DNA of 64,000 nucleotides from Syngnathus acus (Eukaryota; Chordata; Actinopteri; Syngnathiformes; Syngnathidae). How positions within the stretch are numbered: the first letter of the stretch is position 1; every line of letters begins with the position of its first letter. The stretch lies in the NCBI RefSeq assembly GCF_901709675.1, contig NC_051098.1:12243918-12307917 (forward strand), given 5' to 3'. The translations under genes and the position numbers were made by a program. Below are positions 52,661 to 64,000 of this stretch, piece by piece. The notes under the pieces were generated by a model. The model saw only the letters and a list, made by a program, of their open reading frames with translations, was not told where the DNA came from and made no database searches.

Positions 52661-55522
52661 AGGCTCATCAGTGGCAGTGGGTCTTCATGGTCTTGTCACG
52701 CTCGGACGCCATCTTTACTTGTTCACTTCATTAGGTACACCTGCAAAGCTGCATGATCGATCTAAAATGAATGCTCGTCGTCGAATTGCTGCTTTGCTGT
52801 CCCGAGTGGGGAAAGGAATGTTGACAGGAGAGTCGCGTCCGACTCGTTTCACTATCAACAAACTGAAAATGCAGTCCATCTCCAAGTTTTGGAACGGCAA
52901 GGTCAACTTGAGATTCAGATCAAAAGATGAATTGCAGCTTTTATTTCATGGTATTTTAATTTGGATGTATTAAAGAAGTCAGGAGAAGAGGTCACCTTTA
53001 TTTTGTAGCCACCCACGTTTGGTGAGCAAATTGGAATGTGCTCAAGTGTTGACTTTTGGATCGTTTGCTTAAATTAAATGAGTGTGCTCGTTTTTGGCTT
53101 TGGGTTTCTCCTGTGGAAGCTACTTTTGCTGTTAAGCAAATGTCTCAGAGATCATAGTGGCAAAAAAATCAATTTCTGAACCCAAAGAGGTTCACAGCAT
53201 TCATTGATTTTTTTTCTGTTCAAGATCTGACATTGGAAACTCACAATTTTGTTTATATCTGGAGTGTCACATCGATTTGTGTCATTCAATGGGAGCTGTC
53301 ATTTCAAATTGGTTCGGCCTGTTGCAAACGGTGATGTCAGATACTTGCAGACGTTAATGAACGCAGTGGCCACCTCACCGGGTCTCCGTTTCCCTTCACG
53401 TCAGACACAATTTTGTCTTTTTTTTTACTTGTCAGTGAGCATTTCAGTGCAGTGTTTTTTTTTCTTCCAGAAAATGAACCCATTTGTCTGTTAGCATAGG
53501 ACGCAGGATGGACGGCATGTTGTTGACATTCTCTAGCAACAACCCGGCGCCCGTCGCACGACATGGTCCGGTTAATCCGCTCCTGGGCCCGCTTTCGTGC
53601 GTCATCTGCATTCCACTCCCAGTTATCTTGCGTCCGATTTCATGCCAAACGCCGACAGACACCTTGATTTGGAACATTCGACGCGCAAACATCTCAGGTG
53701 AAAAACATTTTCAGTGGAAAGCCGCATCCTATCACCGTCAACTTGAGAGGTCCAGAGTGGTCAAGATCTCATGATGAAGAGAGAACGAGAAAACCACAGC
53801 AGAAAGGTGAGCGGGCGCTTTCTCACCTTGTTTCGGGCAGGCTGGACAAAATCGACTTCATCGTCTTTGTCCGCATCGTTTCTGCCTAACTGGAGCAGTT
53901 GGCTGCTTAATGCTTTTGGGCCTTAACTGGAACTCATAGAAGGGAGCACTTAACTCACATGGCTCAATGTATATTTTGCAGTTCATTTTCCGATTTGCGT
54001 ATTCGTCTTGAAGTCGAGCCTCGGGGCCAACGCCGCTCTCTGATTGGCTGACGTCTTCATTCAACTCAGCTGCCGCTGTATCAAAGTGTTTTACAGACTA
54101 CATAACAAAACAAAGTTGCAGTCTAGAAAGTCAAGATGGTGACCCGAAATAGACCAAAATAGGCCTTTTTTCTTTTTTTTTATATCAGAAAAACTTTGTG
54201 TCCCTAAAAGTTTTTGTGATGCTGATTTTCAAGACATCTTTTATTTCCACAGCGCTTTGTTATAGCTGTAACAAGTTGTAACAAAGTGTTGTGGCAAGTC
54301 CTACTTTTTCTGTTTTTGGAAGCTGCTGACCTTTAAAAGCTTACGCAATAAGGATTTTACAATGGCTTGTAAACTATAGCTATGAAGTTTCAGAAAAAAA
54401 ATTCCACCAGCCTAATTCATAAATATTAATCTCCTATACTATTAACATAGTTTTTTAACTGCGAGTTCTAAAGCACCAGCACTAAAAACTCAAGACTACA
54501 TATTGACTGCTATAAAGTAAAAAAATAAAAAAGCTTTTTTTTCCACTACATTTGCAAAAAAAGTACATTTTGCTGTGTTGTTTTTAAAATAGTGCAACTA
54601 CCGACCTTTTTCAAAGCTCGGGCTCAGCGCAGGCAATGACCATGCACTCGCTTGCCTTGGCTGCTTTCTTCACCTGCCTCCAAGGCGCATCATACCTCAT
54701 GCATCACAGTCAAAGACTTGAAAGTGGCGCTCGCCAGCCCTTGGCTGCAATCGTGTTGGCGTGCAGGCGCTGCCGTGTTGACGTGATCCGGCATTGTGTA
54801 CATATCGCTGGCGTCAGGTTGAAGCCTCCCATGCCCAAGTTTGGAAACCTTCCATGTGGTTGTCAAGTGTTGAAAATGGCTTGTCGGTGAACACGCAGTT
54901 TTAATGGTGGAAACGTTTTTGGGGCTCCTGAGAAGTGATGGTTCGGGGAGTACGAGGGTTCCGCCCGACGCCAGCGATATTGTAGTAAGATCCGGCGACC
55001 AGAGAGGATGGATGCTTGCCATGTTGCCAAATTGGGCTGAGGAGAGAAAGGACAGAAAGACATCCACCAGACAGCAGGTGAAAGACAACAAGCTAGAGCT
55101 AAACTTTTGGGCTTTTTCCTCTAAGAAGCAAAATCGAGTTCACACAAAAGCAAAAAGCCTTTGTCTTGGGTCAGCTCGTGACATTATGCAAAGAATTATA
55201 TAAGGAATCAGATTTTTTTTCTTTCAGCCACTGCTTGTGCATACAAAGGTCTTTTTGCAAATACCACATCTTGAGTCACTCGGCCCAAGTTCTAGGCCGG
55301 CGCGACCCGGCGAATGAGTTGTTTGCGTCACTGCTATAAAGTTAGCATGGGACGCTCTGCCAAATTGGCCGACGAGTGCAGCGAGCCGGCCTTGCGCCTG
55401 CACCAAGACCACCATACACCAGCATGTTTTTCTCTTCCGGTAAATGACTTGAAACACACAGAACGGGGTGTTGGCAATCTTTGTCCGGCTCATCCGCTCC
55501 TTCTTTCTGTCTTTGGCTTGCA
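52661..55522. other. Region upstream of pgap2 without recognised genes
   Basis: Nearly 3 kb. Open frames are short and low in coding character. The part around 54100-54560 is AT-rich. If the CpG-rich exon at 52660 belongs to pgap2, this is its first intron. Confidence 0.4.
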
Positions 55523-55547
55523 GCAGCAGCAGCAATCGGACGCCACG

Positions 55548-57594
55548 ATGATTTCGGGCTCATACGGCGGCGAGAAGCCTCTGGTGATTCGCATCTCCTT
55601 CACCACGTGCGCCCTGGTCATCGTCTGCCTGCCGCTGCTGGGCCTGCTCAGTTGTGTTATCATCTCGTCCGTCTTTCACTTTGAGGACTCAACCTATACG
55701 CACTGCCAGGTTGGAGCCAGAGGACAAAATGTCCTTTTGTTGCTGACAGCACATTTATTGATATCAAGAGAGCCGTATGTATTTATTTATTTTTTAATTA
55801 TTATTTTAATTTATTGATTTTTTTTAATTTGATTTATTTATTGATTGATTGATTTATTTATTAAGAAAAATTGTACAATGTTATTGATACATTTTAGATT
55901 TTGATTTAATGTGGATAAATACGTGTGCAGGTTCCCAACTACCTGCCGTCCATCAGCGCCTCCATCAGCCTGAGCCCAGAGTGCCACATCTGGCGCCTGT
56001 GTGTGGGCCTACACTCGGCACCCCGCTTGCTGGTGGCCTTCACCTACTTCAAGTTCTACAAGGTGCGCTTTGCTTCCCGCCTGCCCGAGAGCTCGCTGGC
56101 CTACCTCAGCCTGGCTTTCTCCATCTCCGAGAACCTCGGCCTGCTGCTACTCACCTACGTGTCGTCCAACGAGACCTACTGTGAGTAGCCGGGGGGGGGG
56201 GTCCTCTGTAACGCACTTGCCTGTGACCTTCCCGTTGCATCTCAGTTGTCCACAAGGAAGGCTTCATCCTCTTCATTCTCAGCTCCTTCATCTACATGAT
56301 CATAACGTGTCGTCTGTGGAAGGCCATCAAGACGTATTCGTTGAATCCCGAGGTAAGACGCTCCAAAAGTATTTGAGAAAATATTCAAAGTCATTGAGCA
56401 AATAAAATGCACACATATAGCAGCCACATGATGATGATGATTGTTTGTTTTTAATTGCTCCCCTCCAGGATGCTCGATCCCATCACTGGAAAGTGAGTCT
56501 GCTAATCCTAAATATGAGCTTCTGTGCTTTTGCGGGATTGTTCTACATCAAACACAACTTGTACTGCGAGTCGGGCAGTAAGTATGACATCATCGTGACA
56601 CGGCTTCATTCCCCATATGTAGAATATTTGTTAAGTGTCATATACTTATATACAATATTTTTTTGATTTGTTCTTTTTAAAAAGTTTTATATGTATTTTT
56701 TTTACAATTCAAGTCAAGTCTCCCTTGTTTTTTAAAATTTTTTTTTTTTTGGAGTAATTTGGTGTGCCGCAATTCAAAAGCAGTGTCTGAATTTCATGGA
56801 TCCATTTTTAATGGTTTTGTCATTGCGACCTGATAATGACCCAATGGCCGTCTTACCTTTTAAAAAGTGGTCATTTTATCCAGACACCGGTGCCGGGTCT
56901 TTGTAATCCAAACAGAAACATTTTCAGTTCTGGGATCTCTTTAACGAGTATGTTTCTCCTTCTAACGGAAGGTATTCATGCGCCAAGTCAGTTCTGAAAT
57001 ATGAATGTCAATGTGCACGTTTGAACATAAAAATGGAGGGAGGAGGGCTTTGTTTGCGTTGCCAAAACAAATCTGTGCTGTTTATTGGCGATTAGCCCCT
57101 AATCCCAAAAAGGGACGTGACATCGAGGCCGTTCTTTTGCATCGCGAATGAGCTCGGTACGGCATCAGACTCCTTTGAAGCAAAGCTTGTGCCTTCTTGG
57201 CACGTCACAAAGCTTCAAGTGCTCCGTCTTTATGAGGATGCAATGAAACCAGGTCACAAAACTGTCAACGTTTCCCAAACACGGCCTTCCGTTTGACCTC
57301 GGAGGAAATGCAGAGACAAAGCTGCCTGTCATGCCGCTCCAGTCAATAATGTCTTAGATGATATAATAATCTCACTTTTAGCTTAACCCTAACCCTAACC
57401 CTAACCCACAGCTCCATTGTGACTAATGAGCCGTTGTTATAAATGCTTTTTTCTGCCCGCCAGGTTACACATTGTTTGCCCTGTTTGAGTATCTCATCGT
57501 CTTCTCCAACATGGCCTTCCACCTGACGGCGGCGTGGGACTTCAAGAGCCGCGAGGTGATGGTCATTTCCTGCTCTGAGCCCAAGGGCTTCTAA
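55548..57594 (+). CDS. pgap2: Post-GPI attachment to proteins factor 2
   Basis: Five coding exons: 55548-55709, 55931-56180, 56246-56352, 56469-56577 and 57464-57594. Phases agree; 252 residues, the size expected for the family. PGAP2 acts in the Golgi in fatty-acid remodelling of GPI anchors. The hydrophobic segments fit its multi-pass topology: about residues 20-42, then further helices in residues 78-250. Conserved blocks are THCQVPNYLPSISASIS, WRLCVGLHSAPRLLVAF, ENLGLLLLTYVSS, FYIKHNLYCESGSYTLFALFEY and NMAFHLTAAWDFKSRE; each lines up with what I recall of human PGAP2. The start follows an acceptor at 55522 by 25 bases, so an upstream non-coding exon is expected. The last intron carries four telomere-type repeats. 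Confidence 0.92.
57384..57407. repeat. Interstitial telomeric repeat (TAACCC)x4
   Basis: Four perfect TAACCC units, equal to TTAGGG on the minus strand, inside the last pgap2 intron, 57 bp before the last exon. Confidence 0.9.
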
Positions 57595-58016
57595 ATAGAG
57601 AGCCTCCGAGGACTCTGGGAAGACCGGCGTCCATGACCGGGGTTGTGGAGGAAGATGGCAAATGAATAATTGGCACACGTGAGATGATATAAAGCACATG
57701 CACGGAGGTTGGAGGCCGGATGGCAGCACGCCGAGACGCTTCAACGTTGCGCATCCCGCTGCTTAACTAGTGACGTGCATGAAGACGGCTGTTTGTTTTG
57801 CTTACATGTGCAGACAGACTCGTAATAAGTCAAACATCAACAGCTGATTTGATCACAATGTGCCAAGGTGATAGTTCTTCCGTCAAGCTAAAAAAAAAAA
57901 AAAGACAAAAAGCATCATAAATCTACTGCAGAGCAGCAAGCACAATGTTATTGTCAATTCTGGAGCTGCCATGAATGTATTGATTCTCAAATAGGAGAAG
58001 AGCATTGTTTGGAAAT

Positions 58017-58022
58017 AATAAA
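58017..58022 (+). promoter_or_regulatory. Candidate poly(A) signal of pgap2
   Basis: AATAAA followed by an A run, 423 bp beyond the pgap2 stop codon. Confidence 0.45.
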
Positions 58023-58329
58023 AAAAAATCATTAAAAAGAATGGAGACAATGAGTGTCATGTCACTTTAATGACGTAAAAGTACAAGGTTGGCATTTTAC
58101 TTGTGCAGCTCCGTGTTAACTTCTACTAGTACACACTTAGTAGCGAGGACACAGGAGTACACACTATCAAGGATGTGGAACGCCTGTCCATCCATACCCA
58201 ACCACAAGATGGCGCCCTTCGATTATTCCCTCAAACGAGTTCCGTGTGGCCTCCAAATTGCTAGGGGGCGAGCGTCGTCACATGACAACGAGGAGAAGGG
58301 AAAACGCGAAGCGTAGAAGAAGATCCACT

Positions 58330-58546
58330 TGTGTCTACACATTCTGCGGCTCTGTCGGAGTCGGCTAGTCCGGGCAGTCACTCACTTTCTCGGGTCGACG
58401 CTGTGGAGAAAGCCAGGGAGAGAGAGAGAGAGAGGGGGAGACCTTCCAAGAGGACCGCGTCCTCGCTTTCTTGTATTTTGGATGTCCGAAGCGATGATAA
58501 TTGAGCCATAAAATCGACTTGAAAGCCGCTTCTGTATTTATGACAC
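58330..58546 (+). other. stim1: Candidate non-coding first exon of stim1
   Basis: A GC-rich stretch with a (GA)n tract ends at a strong donor, GACAC/GTAAGT (58546/58547). The acceptor before the stim1 start codon is at 59414-59415 (TTTGCAG), so the 5' UTR intron would be about 870 bp. The left edge is arbitrary. Supported only by the splice signals and position. Confidence 0.45.
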
Positions 58547-59428
58547 GTAAGTTTGGGGCGCTTCAGTGCTGATGAAGTAGCAGCTAGTTCATTACCGTCG
58601 CGAAACGTCAAGTCGTTCCGTTGGACTTGAAAGCACGCTGGCCTCGCTGCCAGCCGTCAACGGGGCGGAAGATGTCAATTCAAAGCATGACAATGTTGTG
58701 GCGTCTTTCATTGAATGACTCGGTTGTCACGCAAGCTAGCTTCAACTCCAACTAGCATTGGCGTTACGGGCGGAATTGATTTCTATGTCGTAAGCTATTC
58801 GACATTTTTGTTTTGGGGCACCCGAACACTACAGTAATTTGGGTCCCAACAGGATTTTTAATAAGAATGTTTGTCATCATTCAGAGATTTTCTTCTATAT
58901 TCTTCTGTCTTAGCCTGAAAATCCGCCTTGATCATTTGTGGATCATTTCAAAGTGATGATCAGATAATCGTGCCACTCCACACTTCATACAATTGCCTGT
59001 GTTTGTCTATTGTTAAGTACATTTAAATTATTCTTAATTATGTCAGGATTTGTGTGTGTGTCTTTTTTTTTTTACATCATGGCCATTTCATCTCAGTATC
59101 GGCTCAGAAACAAAAGCATTTTGTAGTGAGACTGTTGACATCTATGAATGGAGCAGTGTCTGTGTTTTTTTTTATTTTCAAATTCCTAATTTGATATGCG
59201 CTAAGTGTGCAAAGCGAAGAAGAAATACAGATTCTAAATAACACATTTAAATTTGAAGCCTCATGAGGAACGCTAGCAACTTTGCCATTGTTACAGACGC
59301 GCCTCACCCGAGAAGTAATATTGCTTATTTCATTCTTTTCCTCACCTGAGACAATGCTGCCATTGTGCTGTCATTGCTTGCTGGAATGATTCAAGTGCTT
59401 CTCTTGTATTTGCAGCAGCGGAGCATTC

Positions 59429-63205
<3,777 letters not shown>

Positions 63206-64000
63206 TAAAGTGTGATTCTCTCATCAGTTCCGCATACTTTGTTGTTAGCTCAAAAGGAGGGCAGATAAGAGATCAGGATTAAAAAAACAAAAAGCTGGGA
63301 AGAGGAAGTGTTCAGCTCTGGAGTCCATACAGATGTTCAGCTCTGCTGCAATATTCGAAACATTTGCATGGGAAACCAGGAAATATCAAGGCGGCCATCA
63401 TGTTGCTTTTATCTGAGCAGATTATCTGACCACACGAGCGAGCAGGGGCGACACCGGCTTGGCCTACTTTGTTGACGATGTGCAGCGAGAAAGGGGAATC
63501 TGCACGTGGCATATGTCGCCGTGGATTTCACCACCCGGGAGGGAGGACACAAGCGGGCGCCGTCTGGCCTTGACAGCCTCTTTAAGCGCCCGCTGCGCCT
63601 CCCGCAGCATTTTCAAACATGCGCACAATGAGCGTGCACCGCTTGCATACATTTGAACATCCAATTTTATTGTGACCATATTTGAACATCAACTCTCCTT
63701 CCATAATGACGGCACAATGCCTGACTGCAAATGTGCGTCCAATCCTGTTTCAAAATGGCTGTCACAATGTCACTGGCTCGCTGACAAAACGGGAACTGAG
63801 CGGTTGTATTTCAATCCGGGGTGTGTTTGAACTCCACCGCAACACTCTGAAGAGAGACGCGCTTGCGTTGCGGCGACATCAACTTCCCGTTCGAGGGACT
63901 TCAGGAAGGAACTACTCGTGTGCACAAAATGAGAGCCGGCGAGATGTGTTTGCGGGTTGACTTTGAAAGCGGGTCGTAACCTGATCCCATGCCTCGCCCA

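Noticed and set aside
54636-55535. Overlapping open frames on both strands upstream of pgap2
   Set aside because: No conserved motif, no consistent splice sites and unremarkable composition.

Overview
This looks like teleost fish nuclear DNA. Genes are split by GT-AG introns, many of them short (59-150 bp). Vertebrate families are recognisable in conserved order, and the non-coding DNA carries small inverted-repeat transposons and long CATC/CTAT microsatellites. I cannot name the species. All gene models were built by hand: I joined open frames at GT-AG sites and checked reading phase across every junction. Names come from remembered family sequences, not from a search.

Layout. 0.45-11.5 kb: a 78-residue single-pass membrane protein (+, probably smim35), il10ra (-) and tmprss13 (+). 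I recall this order and orientation from human 11q23.3. 16.5-39.9 kb: b3glct (-, 15 exons, 498 aa) and hmgb1 (+), divergent as I recall them on human 13q12.3. 40.1-47.6 kb: three odorant receptor genes (-), the first with two introns inside its coding region. 49.5-64 kb: chrna10-type nicotinic receptor (-), pgap2 (+) and the first five coding exons of stim1 (+), which runs off the window. I recall this order from human 11p15.4, where class I odorant receptors also lie nearby. The window therefore joins three blocks that are separate in human.

The genes do not form one pathway. They cover cytokine signalling (il10ra), a surface protease (tmprss13), ER O-fucose glucosylation (b3glct), chromatin (hmgb1), olfaction (odorant receptors), cholinergic signalling (chrna10), GPI-anchor remodelling (pgap2) and ER calcium sensing (stim1).

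Non-coding DNA holds a probable hAT-type MITE with near-matching 8-bp flanks, a TA-flanked 0.6-kb MITE, three copies of a short TTAA-type palindromic element, two related LTR-like pieces, a LINE tail, a perfect 21-bp hairpin, four interstitial telomere units and large microsatellites. I found no CRISPR array, rRNA or tRNA. The least explained stretch is a coding-like segment with a plausible mini-intron inside stim1 intron 1 (about 59.75-60.27 kb).
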